A stretch of 64,000 nt of DNA, taken from the NCBI RefSeq assembly GCF_040907265.1, contig NZ_JBFOHP010000002.1, positions 124,001-188,000 of the forward strand, read 5' to 3'. Shown piece by piece: positions 42,440 through 50,673 of this stretch. Position 1 is the stretch's first letter. Every line of letters begins with the position of its first letter. The stretch is from Streptomyces sclerotialus (GTDB taxonomy: Bacteria; Actinomycetota; Actinomycetes; Streptomycetales; Streptomycetaceae). The notes below the pieces were generated by a model, which saw only the letters and a list, made by a program, of their open reading frames with translations, was not told the DNA's origin and ran no database searches. A program made the translations under genes and the position numbers.

Positions 42440-44035
42440 TCAGCGCAGGGGCAGGCCCAGCCAGGGCCAGATGGTCAGGGCGCAGCCGATGGTCACCGCG
42501 GCGGTGACGGGACCGAGCCAGGCCGACAGGCGCAGGAGGTCCCGTTCGCCGAAGACCGGGGTGTGGCCGCTCTGGGCGAACAGGGCGAGGGGCTTGGCCG
42601 AAGCGACGGTGGTGTGGCAGAACCCGGCGGCGGCGGTCGAGGCGAAGGCCAGCGCGGCAGGTTGCAGGCCCGCGGTCGAAGCCAGCGGGATGACCAGCGG
42701 CACCAGCACCGACGAACGCGCCGAACGTGACTGGAGCACCAGATGGGAGGCCGTGCTGACCACGACGACGGCCAGCAGGATCACGCCCGGGCCGGTGGCG
42801 GCGGGGAAGACCAGGGAGGTGAGCCAGTGTGCCGCTCCGGAGGAGGCCAGGGCGCCGCCCAGCACGGTCGTGGTCACCATGAACAGCAGCAAGGACCATG
42901 GCACCGCATCGAGGGCTGCCGACATGTTGATGGTGCCCCACCTCGGCGCGGTGATCAGGACCGCACCGCCCAGTGCCGTGATGGCGGGCGGGACGCCGTG
43001 CAGGGACTCGGTGCACCACAGGGCCACCACCACGAGGAGCACCGCACCGGCCTTGGCCTCGTCACGCGTAAGCCGCCCGCGCCGCCCGGGCTGCAGCGGC
43101 TCCTGCTCACCCGCCACGGACTCGTCGCACGGCTGTCGCGATGCCCGCTCACCCACCACGGACTCGTCGCACGGCTGTCGCGATGCCCGCTCGCCCACCG
43201 CGTACTTGTCGCGCATAAGGGTCAACGGGGCGCGGCGTTCGTCCGGGTCGGTCATCGTGCGCAGCAGTCCCTCCGCCGCCAAGTGGGAGCAGATCAGTGC
43301 GAACGGTAGCCCCAGCACCAGCCAGCGCAGGTAGCCGATGCCGTCGCCCGTCGTGCCGGCCAGTAGCTGACTGGTGATCAGGTGGGCTCCCGCACCGGTC
43401 AGGGTGGCCATGGCGGAGAGCAGCACCACGGCGGGGAACAGCAGGGACAGTGCGCGTACGACCGTGACGCGCTCCTGCACCGAGGCGGCCAGCGCCGCGA
43501 AGACGGGAAGTACCAGGGCCGCCCGGCCCGCGGTGGCAGGAAGGGCGAAGGCCGTCAGTACCAGCGCTCCCGCCACCAGGTGGAACAGTTGCCGCACCGT
43601 ACGGGCGCGGGTGCACAGGGCCAGGGCCGACCGGGCCGGGAGGCCCGTCGCGCCGACGCCCGCTGCCAGGACGAAGGCCGCGATCAGCAACCACACCGTC
43701 TCGTTCCCGAGCCCGGCGAAGAGCCGTTCCGGCGCCACGATTCCGGCGGCGACCAGCACCAGTACGGCGATCACACCGACGAAGGTGGCGTCGCCCCGGC
43801 CCGACACCCATGCCAGGGTGGCTCCGGTGAACACCGTCAGCGCGATCGCCCCCTGCGCGGGCGGGCCCGCGCCCGACCAGATGACGCCGAGCGCGGCAGT
43901 CACCGCTACCAGGACGCCTGCCCATGAGATGGCAGGCCACTGCTTCACCAGTCCGGACAGCGCCGTGGCGGCCCGGCCGGTGATCCTGGCCATCCACAAC
44001 AACAGGCAACATGTCTGCCGGTACAGATACTCCAC
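42440..44035 (-). CDS. SLC13/DASS-type anion transporter
   Basis: A 531-residue membrane protein with about 12 helices of the DASS/CitMHS-like superfamily (SLC13_permease). Typical features are paired re-entrant loops and LGNETVWLLIAAFVLAAGVGATGLPARSAL, and ALDAVPWSLLLFMVTTTVLGGALASSG in the second half. A cytoplasmic loop at about 280-315 contains two copies of a 14-residue repeat (VGERASRQPCDESV). The GTG start follows AGGGAG. Next to glycerate kinase, it may import glycerate or a dicarboxylate such as tartrate. The substrate is inferred from position only. Confidence 0.88.
   Translation of the reverse strand: MEYLYRQTCCLLLWMARITGRAATALSGLVKQWPAISWAGVLVAVTAALGVIWSGAGPPAQGAIALTVFTGATLAWVSGRGDATFVGVIAVLVLVAAGIVAPERLFAGLGNETVWLLIAAFVLAAGVGATGLPARSALALCTRARTVRQLFHLVAGALVLTAFALPATAGRAALVLPVFAALAASVQERVTVVRALSLLFPAVVLLSAMATLTGAGAHLITSQLLAGTTGDGIGYLRWLVLGLPFALICSHLAAEGLLRTMTDPDERRAPLTLMRDKYAVGERASRQPCDESVVGERASRQPCDESVAGEQEPLQPGRRGRLTRDEAKAGAVLLVVVALWCTESLHGVPPAITALGGAVLITAPRWGTINMSAALDAVPWSLLLFMVTTTVLGGALASSGAAHWLTSLVFPAATGPGVILLAVVVVSTASHLVLQSRSARSSVLVPLVIPLASTAGLQPAALAFASTAAAGFCHTTVASAKPLALFAQSGHTPVFGERDLLRLSAWLGPVTAAVTIGCALTIWPWLGLPLR
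43106..43201. repeat. 42-bp in-frame coding repeat, 2.3 units
   Basis: Two nearly identical 42-bp units and a partial third lie within the SLC13-type gene and add 28-32 residues to a hydrophilic loop. Confidence 0.95.
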
Positions 44036-44775
44036 GGTGGAACTCCCTGGTCGGTCCCGGTGCGACGCCGAGCGGCGGTCGGCGGTCTGGGCCGGTCATG
44101 GCAGACGGGAACGGGGCCCGACGGGCCAGTCCTCCCGCGACGGCAGTGTCGGCGGACGGACAGGCGGGCGGGCGGCTCGGCCCGACTCGACAGCGCAGAG
44201 CCCGGCGCGCACGCGTGATGAAGGTCAGCGCGGTGCCGGCGACCGGCACTGCCGTGAGTACGGGCCCGAACGGTCCTCACCGGTACGGTTCATCTGGCCT
44301 CCAAAGGCAATCGGTGTCGATAACCCGACCATCACCACATCGGTGATCGTGACCAATCGTCCCCCGCTCCGGCCCCTGACGCCTCTCCGATTCACCCCAA
44401 CGCCACGAATCCCCCTGCGCACCTTGCGGCGTGGCTCGCTTTGCCGAAGGCCCGAAGCCCACTCGCCTCCGTACCCCCGGCACCGGCAATCGGGTGACCG
44501 ACGAAACACCGGACTCCCTGCCCACCTGCCACCGAGGCGCAGCCCCACGACGATGCGGCCGGCTGCAGCGATTCCGGCTCGCCTGTGCCGCGACTGCCCG
44601 TGCGCGGTGCGCCCCGACCGCGGTGGAGGGGCGAAGAGCTGTCGCAGTGCGGAAGGCACGGACGCGCGATGTGTGGCCCCTCAACCGGCGGGGGCCCGGA
44701 GGACACTCGAAGGCGCGCGTTGCTCAACCACACGTTGACCCAAGACATTAAGCGGGCGGCGCTCAGGGGAAGCAA
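44036..44775. other. 740-bp gap upstream of the transporter
   Basis: No recognisable gene on either strand. It presumably holds the promoter of the transporter/kinase operon. Its size suggests a deleted gene; the LysR remnant lies at its far end. Confidence 0.5.
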
Positions 44776-44811
44776 ACAACTGTCTCCGCGCTGTTAACAA
44801 CCAACAGTTGT
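44776..44811. promoter_or_regulatory. inverted repeat before the LysR remnant
   Basis: ACAACTGT (44776-44783) pairs with ACAGTTGT (44804-44811), with GTTAAC at the centre (44793-44798). It looks like a surviving LysR-type regulatory site. Confidence 0.55.
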
Positions 44812-44940
44812 GCAGGGAGCCGGTGCGGGTGGCCGACGTGGATCTCACCGCCGTACGCACCTACGTCACGATCGTCGACACGGGACAGTTCCAGGAAGCA
44901 GCCATCGCCCTCGCGGTCACCCAGCTTCGCCTGCCCTTCT
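44808..44940 (+). pseudogene. LysR regulator, N-terminal stub
   Basis: The frame reads VADVDLTAVRTYVTIVDTGQFQEAAIALAVTQ, the first helices of a LysR DNA-binding domain. It breaks off right before the recognition helix and runs into the 3' end of the opposite-strand BKACE gene. Only about 35 of 300 residues remain. It was probably the regulator of the divergent transporter/glycerate kinase genes. Confidence 0.75.
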
Positions 44941-45682
44941 ACTGCCCTCCGGCTGCCTGGGCTGCCTGGAGCCGGCGCGCGGCCCGTACGAGCGTGGCGT
45001 TGTCGGCTGCGAGGGAGCCGTCGGGCAGGGTCAGCACGTCCTCCAGGCCGATCCTCGTATCCAGCCCCAGCCGGGCGGCCGCCCGCAGTACCGGCCATGC
45101 CCCACCGTCTTCCCCATGCAGCAACATCGGAGTCGGCCGAACCCCACCCAGGCTCAACTCCGCCACCAGCGCAGCGGCAGTACGGTCGGCCGTAGCCGCG
45201 TCGGTGTCGGTGACTTCAGCGAGCACACGCAGCACCCGCCCAGGAAACGGTGAGGCGTGGAACCGGCGTGCCGCCTGCGTCCCCGAATAGATCCCTGCTT
45301 CGACACCGACTCCGCGCTCCAAGAGCGCCTCGGCCACCCGCTCGGCGCCGTCCTCGTGCCAGTTCACCGACGCATGGTCGGGCAGCGTGGTCCAAGAGCG
45401 CACCAGCGCCGCGCGTTCTGCCGGGTCCGGGACAGCCCACGCCCCGGTCGTCACCCCGATCCGTACACCGCACGGGACCGCGCCACGCACCGCGGTGACC
45501 GCCTGCGCGACCGTCTGCGGTGCGAGCGAATCGAGCCCCTCGGCGTCCTTCGGATGAAGGTGAATGTCTTCGGCCCCAGCGGCTACGGCCCGCGCGGCCT
45601 CCGCGGCCAGCTCGCTCGGCGAGATGGGCAGAGACCGGTGCTCCTCGCGTGTTCGCGCCCCGTTCAGACATACCTGCAGCAT
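44939..45682 (-). CDS. BKACE family beta-keto acid cleavage enzyme
   Basis: A 247-residue TIM-barrel enzyme of the DUF849/BKACE family (3-keto-5-aminohexanoate cleavage-like). MLQVCLNGARTREEH is the standard start. The zinc ligands His41 and His43 are in DIHLHPKD. VRIGVTTGAW and ASVNWHEDG follow the pattern of the barrel's active face. These enzymes condense a beta-keto acid with acetyl-CoA and release acetoacetate plus a CoA ester. The chain is shorter than the 275-310 residues of the classic group, as in a common actinobacterial branch. Substrate unknown. Confidence 0.9.
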   Translation of the reverse strand: MLQVCLNGARTREEHRSLPISPSELAAEAARAVAAGAEDIHLHPKDAEGLDSLAPQTVAQAVTAVRGAVPCGVRIGVTTGAWAVPDPAERAALVRSWTTLPDHASVNWHEDGAERVAEALLERGVGVEAGIYSGTQAARRFHASPFPGRVLRVLAEVTDTDAATADRTAAALVAELSLGGVRPTPMLLHGEDGGAWPVLRAAARLGLDTRIGLEDVLTLPDGSLAADNATLVRAARRLQAAQAAGGQ

Positions 45683-45778
45683 GGCCGCGACTATGCCAGC
45701 CACCACCGACAACGCCAGCGCGAACGCCTACGGCGTTGCCTGTGCGGGCGTCAGTGCCCACCAGTGGGCCAGTAGGGC

Positions 45779-46165
45779 TCAGACGAAGAAGGCATTCATG
45801 CCGGGGACGTCGGACAGGTAGGTCTCGATACTCGCGATCTTGCCGTCGCGCAGCCGGCAGACGGTGGACAGGTACTCGTCCAGTCGGACCTCGCCCCGGC
45901 GGGCGGTGTTGTGCAGGGAAAGGGCCATGTTCTCGCGGCTGACCAGAATGTGCAGCAGCTCGAAGTCGAGACCGTAGGAAGCAATTTTCTTCGCTCGCTC
46001 CACGACCGCATCGGCGCCTTCCGCCGTACCGGAGATGGTGTTGTCACCAGGAAGCGTCCAGGTGACGTCGTCGGTGAGCAGTGTCCGGATGCCGTCCCAG
46101 TCACCGGCGGCAAGGAAGGCGTAGAAGTTCCTGCCGAGCTCGTGGGCGGCTTCGTACTGGGGCAT
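45779..46165 (-). CDS. SnoaL/NTF2-like protein
   Basis: A 128-residue cone-shaped NTF2-fold protein: FYAFLAAGDWDGIRTLLTDDVTWTLPGDNTISGTAEGADAVVERA is the classic SnoaL-like N-terminal half, with the C-terminal strands LDEYLSTVCRLRDGKIASIETYLSDVPGMNAFF. Members include polyketide cyclases, isomerases and non-enzymatic binding proteins. It is divergent from a TetR gene with two matched operators between, so it is that repressor's likely target. Confidence 0.9.
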   Translation of the reverse strand: MPQYEAAHELGRNFYAFLAAGDWDGIRTLLTDDVTWTLPGDNTISGTAEGADAVVERAKKIASYGLDFELLHILVSRENMALSLHNTARRGEVRLDEYLSTVCRLRDGKIASIETYLSDVPGMNAFFV

Positions 46166-46173
46166 GGTTCCTC

Positions 46174-46222
46174 CTCAGGTCATAGGACTCAGGTCATGGA
46201 GCTCAGGTCATAGAGCTCAGGC
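46174..46222. repeat. 14-bp tandem array
   Basis: CTCAGGTCATAGGA is repeated three and a half times just upstream of the SnoaL-like gene, probably within its leader. Confidence 0.88.
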
Positions 46223-46247
46223 CAGGGGCCACAGGCCACAGGTAGCA

Positions 46248-46273
46248 CTTAAAGCAATGACCTCTGCTTTAAG
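46248..46273. promoter_or_regulatory. TetR operator 1
   Basis: CTTAAAGCA-N8-TGCTTTAAG is a perfect 9-bp inverted repeat. Its centre is 45 bp from that of operator 2, with the same 8-bp spacer. Confidence 0.8.
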
Positions 46274-46292
46274 CAGACTAGAGGGGTGCACC

Positions 46293-46318
46293 ACTAAAGC
46301 ACAAGTCTTTGCTTTAAG
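46293..46318. promoter_or_regulatory. TetR operator 2
   Basis: ACTAAAGCA-N8-TGCTTTAAG repeats operator 1 with two changes in the left arm. It ends 8 bp before the GTG start of the TetR gene, so autorepression is likely. Confidence 0.8.
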
Positions 46319-46326
46319 GTGGGAGG

Positions 46327-47046
46327 GTGTCCGCTAAAAGCAAAGACAGCCGCCCCGGCGGCCGGAGCGCCCGTGTACGCACTGCCGTGTACCAGGCGAC
46401 GGTCGACCTGGTGCACGAAATCGGCGCCGACAAGGTGACCATCCCCGCGGTGGCGCGCCGCGCCGGCGTCAATCCCAGCTCGGTCTACCGCCGTTGGGGG
46501 ACATCTTCTGCCCTCTTGGCGGACGTGGCCGCCCAGCGCAGGGAAGAGGCGAAGCCGGAACTGCTCGGTGATCTGCGAGAGGACCTCGAGCGGGCGGCGG
46601 TGTGGACTCTTACCGATCTGTCCCGGCCTGGAGGCGTGGCGTTCTTCCGTGCCGAAGTGGCACCGGACGTGGACGACCGCAGGGCCGGATTGCGCGAGTG
46701 CTTGCAACGGGTCAGCGCCCGGTTCCAGGCCGCTCTGGACGCCGCGGCCCGGCGAGGCGAGACGACACCCTCGCTGGAACGGGTGCTGGACCGCGTGGTC
46801 GCTCCTCTCTATTTCCGGGTGGTCTTCTCAATTCCAGGTACGAACGAGGAGTACGCACGAGCTCTGGTCACCGAGCTGTGCGGCTCAGAACCTGCCGCTC
46901 CTCGGGCTCCGGGCACCGACACGGATACGGATACGGGCACGGGCACGAGGACGACCACAGGCACGAGCACGGGCACGAGCACGAGGACGACCACAGGCAC
47001 AGGCACAGGCACGGGCACGGGCACGGGTCAGCCCGCTGACGAGTAA
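46327..47046 (+). CDS. TetR family regulator with Thr/Gly repeat tail
   Basis: A 239-residue protein. Residues 15-65 form the TetR HTH (RVRTAVYQATVDLVHEIGADKVTIPAVARRAGVNPSSVYRRWGT). The ligand domain resembles the TetR_C_11-type (LERAAVWTLTDLSRPGG, then LDRVVAPLYFRVVFSIPGTNEEYARALV). The last 45 residues are TDTDTGTGTRTTTGTSTG-like and encoded by a hexanucleotide array, not part of the family fold. The GTG start follows GGGAGG. It probably represses itself and the SnoaL-like gene. Confidence 0.9.
   Translation: MSAKSKDSRPGGRSARVRTAVYQATVDLVHEIGADKVTIPAVARRAGVNPSSVYRRWGTSSALLADVAAQRREEAKPELLGDLREDLERAAVWTLTDLSRPGGVAFFRAEVAPDVDDRRAGLRECLQRVSARFQAALDAAARRGETTPSLERVLDRVVAPLYFRVVFSIPGTNEEYARALVTELCGSEPAAPRAPGTDTDTDTGTGTRTTTGTSTGTSTRTTTGTGTGTGTGTGQPADE
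46914..47036. repeat. hexanucleotide coding array at the TetR 3' end
   Basis: About 20 hexamers of the type ACGGGC/ACGAGG/ACAGGC encode an alternating Thr-Gly/Asp/Arg/Ser tail of about 40 residues. Confidence 0.9.
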
Positions 47047-47661
47047 CCTCGCGCTGTTCACCTCGCCGGCCGCCCGTTACGGCGACGACCTCGCGATCAT
47101 CTGGCCCGGCTCACCACCCCGACGTCGACACCGGGGCGACCGGCCACAACGGCTACCACGCCATGGCCTCCTCCATGGCCTCCTCCATGATCACCGGCCA
47201 CTGGACCGAGGACGCTTACCAGCACGTCGGGAAATGGGTCCTGACCTCCTCCAATCCCGGCCGGCAAGATCCCTGACGGGCTCACCCGCGCCGAGGCCAA
47301 CCGAATCGCCCGGGACGTGCAAGGCACAGCCGATGTCATGGCCACCACCGGCACCGAGTTCTTCCCCCGCGACGTCCGCCCTCCACCTCCAGCAGGTCCT
47401 GCACGACTCCCCCTGCTCGGAGGCTGAGCACCCGCTCCATCCGATCCGTCACACGAATGCCCGGCTGACCGTGCGGAGCGGGCGACGGGGCACTGGGCTG
47501 GGGATGCGGGGCGCAGGCCGCCTGTCACCGACACGCAGCGGGCGGACCCGTCTCGCCGGCCCTGCCCTGCTGCAGACGCCCGAAGTCGCAGCCGGGTGGG
47601 GCCGCAGCCACGCGGTGCGACGCCCCGGTCAACCTGAACACCGGCAGCAGGGGCAATTCCG
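47047..47661. other. 615-bp region with unrecognised protein debris
   Basis: On the plus strand two broken frames read GATGHNGYHAMASS (near 47135) and DGLTRAEANRIARDVQGTAD (near 47277). They look like real protein but I do not recognise the family. Stops and frame changes make an intact gene impossible. Confidence 0.45.
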
Positions 47662-48222
47662 CTATAGAGGTGTGATCGCCTTGACCCACTCGTCGACGCT
47701 GACGACATCCGCCCACTGCGGGAACAGTCGCTCGATGAGGACCCTGTGTACCTCCGGGTCGGTGTCCAGGCAGGCGTCGGAGAGGACGGTGAGGCCGAAG
47801 TCCAGGTCGTTCGCCTGGCACAGGGTGGACAGCACCACAGCGCTGGTGGCGATGCCGGTGAGCACGAGACTGTCGATACCGCGTGCCCTCAACACCACAT
47901 CGAGGTCGCTACCCGAGAACGCGCTCGCCCGCCTTTTGGTGACCACCACGTCGCCCGGCCGGGGCGCGATCTCGGGGTGGATCTCGGTGCCTGGGGCGCC
48001 CTCGACGTAGAGACCGGCCTGTGCGATGGCGGCGAGTGCCCTGTTGCGCGTACCGGCTTCCGGGAAGCCGGGACGTAGCGCGATGACCACGTAGATCACG
48101 GGAATGTCCGCCGCCCGGGCCCCGTCGATCGCCCTGCGCAGGCGTGGCAGATATCCGGAGCCGTCGTCGGCGATGTCCACGATGGCCCGTTGGACGTCCA
48201 TCACGAGAAGGGCGCTGCTCAT
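47662..48222 (-). CDS. isochorismatase-family protein lacking the catalytic Cys
   Basis: A 186-residue protein of the isochorismatase-like hydrolase fold. Asp9 in LLVMDVQRAIVDI and Lys in VVVTKRRASAFSGSDLDVVLRARGI are conserved. The nucleophile loop reads LTGIATSAVVLSTL where most members have G(I/V)xTxxCV; the Cys position is Ala. A known subgroup has Gly or Ala here, so this one is unlikely to be a standard cysteine amidase. The ATG at 48222 begins the conserved region. Function unknown; it is isolated. Confidence 0.88.
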   Translation of the reverse strand: MSSALLVMDVQRAIVDIADDGSGYLPRLRRAIDGARAADIPVIYVVIALRPGFPEAGTRNRALAAIAQAGLYVEGAPGTEIHPEIAPRPGDVVVTKRRASAFSGSDLDVVLRARGIDSLVLTGIATSAVVLSTLCQANDLDFGLTVLSDACLDTDPEVHRVLIERLFPQWADVVSVDEWVKAITPL

Positions 48223-48324
48223 ACCGTCTCCTGTCGTCTTCAGGAACGAACTCAATTGGGTGTGGCTCCTCTCGAGGGGCGGCTCCCCCTGTGTGACCCG
48301 CGGATCGGAGTGCTCTCAAGTGAT

Positions 48325-48352
48325 CGCGCCGGCCACCGGGGCGGCCGGCGCG
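48325..48352. terminator. 10-bp stem hairpin
   Basis: CGCGCCGGCC pairs with GGCCGGCGCG over an 8-nt loop, about 100 bp upstream of the isochorismatase-like gene. No intact gene ends here, so it may be a leftover of a lost gene or an upstream insulator. Confidence 0.6.
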
Positions 48353-48745
48353 AAGACCTACGGCCTCCACGTTGTCGATCTTCATGCGGAGCGCGAGCGT
48401 AACCTGCGGAGTTCCGGCAGCATCTCCGCGCCCCAGGTGTCACACCATGGGAACAGAAAGCCCTGGGGAAGGCAGGGGCCGACTGATAGCCGACTGCTGC
48501 GGCGATCGACTCGACCGGGTCTTGGGTCTTATGCAGGCGAACCGTCGCTAGGTGACCAGGCTCTGCCCGATGGCTGCCGGAAACCGGCGCGGGACAGGGT
48601 CGCCTGGAAAACGCCGAGAGCGAAAGCCAGCGTTGAGGGGGCCAACCGGATCACCCCCCCGTATACCTCCGAGCATCCCCGTCAGTGGGGCCAACTCAAG
48701 CCGGAAAGTGGAGCCACTATCAGCCGATAAAGCCAGTACATCGTC
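48353..48745. other. gap with no supported gene
   Basis: No intact frame. The stretch 48540-48660 (GCCGGAAACCGGCG, CTGGAAAACGCC and GAGAGCGAAAGCC) is reminiscent of structured-RNA or group II intron sequence but too short to call. Confidence 0.35.
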
Positions 48746-48850
48746 GTGGACGCGTACGACGACGAGATCGAGGCGGCTACCGCCTACCTGCGGGACCGGG
48801 CGCTGAACGACTGCAGTCCGCTGACAGTAAGCAGCTACGGCACGGGCCTT
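48746..48850 (+). pseudogene. tyrosine recombinase N-terminal scrap
   Basis: The frame reads VDAYDDEIEAATAYLRDRALNDCSPLTVSSYGTGLVR. This is the SAM-like core-binding start of Streptomyces phage-type integrases (A..YL..RAL.DCSP.T.RSY..DLLR). Nothing of the catalytic domain follows. It marks an old integration or excision event. Confidence 0.6.
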
Positions 48851-48940
48851 GTCCGTTGCGCCCCGGCATCACGCCACCAAGTCACTACATCAGCCACGCT
48901 GAAAACGCCTTGCACAGGATTGTTTCGGTGGGACAAGCGG

Positions 48941-48970
48941 AAGGGCCCGTCAGGTAGGTGACGGGCCCTT
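48941..48970 (-). terminator. terminator after the NIPSNAP-SDR gene
   Basis: AAGGGCCCGTC pairs perfectly with GACGGGCCCTT (11 bp) over an 8-nt loop, 28 bp past the stop. Confidence 0.88.
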
Positions 48971-48998
48971 AGGGAAGATTGAGGCGGAGGAAGGGTGG

Positions 48999-50135
48999 TC
49001 AGCTGTTGATTCTGTTCCAGATTTCACCGTAAGCGGCGAGTTCGCTGAAACCTCCGTCGACCGGCAAGTCGATTCCGGTCACGAAGCTGGAGTCATCGCT
49101 TGCGAGGAAGAGTGCGGCCGAAGCCATCTCATCCGCGTCTGCCGCACGGCCGAGGGCAGTCATGCTTACGAGATTCTTGAACAGGGTGCTTCCCGAATCC
49201 ATCATCGGGGTGTCGACCACGCCGGGGTGCATGGCATTGACCCGAATCCCCTTCGCGGCGAGATCGATGGCTGCGGACTTGGTCATCCCACGTACTCCCC
49301 ACTTGGAGGAGGAGTATGCGGCGACCGGATGACCCATGATGCCTGCCGTGGACCCGATATTGATGATGCTTCCGCCGCCTGTTCGCTCCATCAACGGCGC
49401 GCAGGCCTGCATACCGAGGAACTGTCCCGTCAGATTGACGTCGAGGATGGTGTCCCACGCCTCGCGCGAAGTGGCGGTGAGTGAATGGCGGACGTTGGTC
49501 CCGGCGTTGTTGACGAGGATGTCGAGGTGGCCCGCCTCCGCTTCGATGTCACTGATCACCCGGTCCCATTGCACGGGGTCGGTGACATCGAGCACTTTGA
49601 AGTGAGCCTTGCCCCCAGCCCTGCGGATTTCCTGCGCAACCTTTTCGCCCTGCTCGGCGAGGAGATCGCACAGGTAGACGGTCGCGCCCTCGCGGGCGAA
49701 CCGGCGTGCTTCGGCCTCGCCCTGGCCGCGGGCGCCTCCGGTGATGAGCGCGACCTTGCCTGCGAGCCGTGCACTCCCGCCGGGCGCCATGCGTCTGCGG
49801 TGCTCGCCGTCTGCTGCGGACGACTCCTGAACCGTGTCCACGGGATCGAGGAGGAGTGTCTCCACCCGTTCGATCTGCGACATGTCAAAGCCTGCCATGT
49901 CGCGCCGGAATCCTTCACTTTGCATGTAGTCGCGGATGACCGCGCGAGGATCGTCTCCGTCCTGGAAGCTGACCAGGGCAACGACGGCCTTGGGGTTGCC
50001 AGGCACCCGGGAGAACCCGTGTGTCACGACGTTGAACTCGGCCAGCGTCGCTATGTGAGCCTCCCACCGTGCCAGGTAATCAGGCACGGCGCACTCTGAT
50101 GACAGATGGTACGTACGCTTTTGGTAAACAGACAC
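48999..50135 (-). CDS. NIPSNAP-SDR fusion oxidoreductase
   Basis: A 378-residue two-domain protein. Residues 1-98 (VYQKRTYHLSSECAVPDYLARWEAHI, then VVALVSFQDGDDPRAVIRDYM and IERVETLLLDP) have the alpha-beta barrel pattern of NIPSNAP/EthD-like domains. Residues 124-378 are a complete SDR: TGGARGQG cofactor motif (132-139), NNAG, Ser in INIGSTAG, Tyr/Lys in YSSSK, and VDGGF near the end. It probably oxidises or reduces an alcohol/ketone with NAD(P)H. The GTG start has AAGGAAA. It lies 11 bp after a MarR gene, in one operon. The fusion is uncommon in my knowledge. Confidence 0.87.
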   Translation of the reverse strand: MSVYQKRTYHLSSECAVPDYLARWEAHIATLAEFNVVTHGFSRVPGNPKAVVALVSFQDGDDPRAVIRDYMQSEGFRRDMAGFDMSQIERVETLLLDPVDTVQESSAADGEHRRRMAPGGSARLAGKVALITGGARGQGEAEARRFAREGATVYLCDLLAEQGEKVAQEIRRAGGKAHFKVLDVTDPVQWDRVISDIEAEAGHLDILVNNAGTNVRHSLTATSREAWDTILDVNLTGQFLGMQACAPLMERTGGGSIINIGSTAGIMGHPVAAYSSSKWGVRGMTKSAAIDLAAKGIRVNAMHPGVVDTPMMDSGSTLFKNLVSMTALGRAADADEMASAALFLASDDSSFVTGIDLPVDGGFSELAAYGEIWNRINS

Positions 50136-50142
50136 TCTGTTT
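50126..50142. promoter_or_regulatory. palindrome over the NIPSNAP-SDR start
   Basis: AAACAGA-CAC-TCTGTTT covers the GTG start codon and part of the ribosome site. It could be an internal operator or an RNA element limiting translation. Confidence 0.45.
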
Positions 50143-50146
50143 TCCT

Positions 50147-50659
50147 TTACCGCTCGCCCTGCTGGGCAGGGAGGGCTTCTCCTTGCAGCCGGTGTACGGG
50201 CCCGTCCTCACCGAGATCGCTCAGCATTAGGTGAAGGTGAGCGTTGGCCTGATCCAGATGCGTGCGGTCAACAGGGGCGAGCAGTCGCTCAATACTCGCG
50301 TTGACACGAAGAGTCGCCTCACGCGCCAACGCCATTCCCTTACCTGTGATGCGGATCATGCGGCCTCGCCGGTCCGAGGGCTCAGATTGCCGTTCGACGT
50401 ATTCCTCACGCTGCAGTCGACGAAGGATGTTGCTCAGGCCGCCTGTGGTCAGCAGCAGGCCTTCCGAAAGCTCCCGCGGGCGAAGGCCGTCGGACTGCGC
50501 CGCGAGTGCGACGAGGACGTCGAACTCTGCGCGCGACAGGTGGCAGCTGCCCGCGGCCGACACGACGACCCTGTCCAGCAGCGAGTGCAGCCGTCCGATG
50601 TGCTGGGCGAACTCGACGACGGGGCCGGGGGGCGGCGGTACCTCGATGGGATCGAACAC
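50147..50659 (-). CDS. MarR family regulator
   Basis: A 170-residue MarR protein. The winged helix is SRAEFDVLVALAAQSDGLRPRELSEGLLLTTGGLSNILRRLQREEYVERQSEPSDRRGRMIRITGKG at about 42-108, including the conserved DxRxxxI/V wing. Dimerisation helices flank it. A 24-bp palindrome sits 15 bp upstream of the ATG. It leads the NIPSNAP-SDR gene by 11 bp and presumably represses both in response to the SDR's substrate. Confidence 0.92.
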   Translation of the reverse strand: MFDPIEVPPPPGPVVEFAQHIGRLHSLLDRVVVSAAGSCHLSRAEFDVLVALAAQSDGLRPRELSEGLLLTTGGLSNILRRLQREEYVERQSEPSDRRGRMIRITGKGMALAREATLRVNASIERLLAPVDRTHLDQANAHLHLMLSDLGEDGPVHRLQGEALPAQQGER

Positions 50660-50673
50660 TCTTCGAGATTAAC

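Noticed and set aside
41123..42730. Long frames opposite glycerate kinase and the transporter
   Set aside because: They mirror high-GC codon structure of the real minus-strand genes and contain no domains.
48540..48660. Possible group II intron or structured-RNA fragment (GCCGGAAACCGGCG, CTGGAAAACGCC, GCGAAAGCC)
   Set aside because: Only a vague resemblance to intron domain I; no domain V/VI and no reverse transcriptase. An Infernal search would decide.
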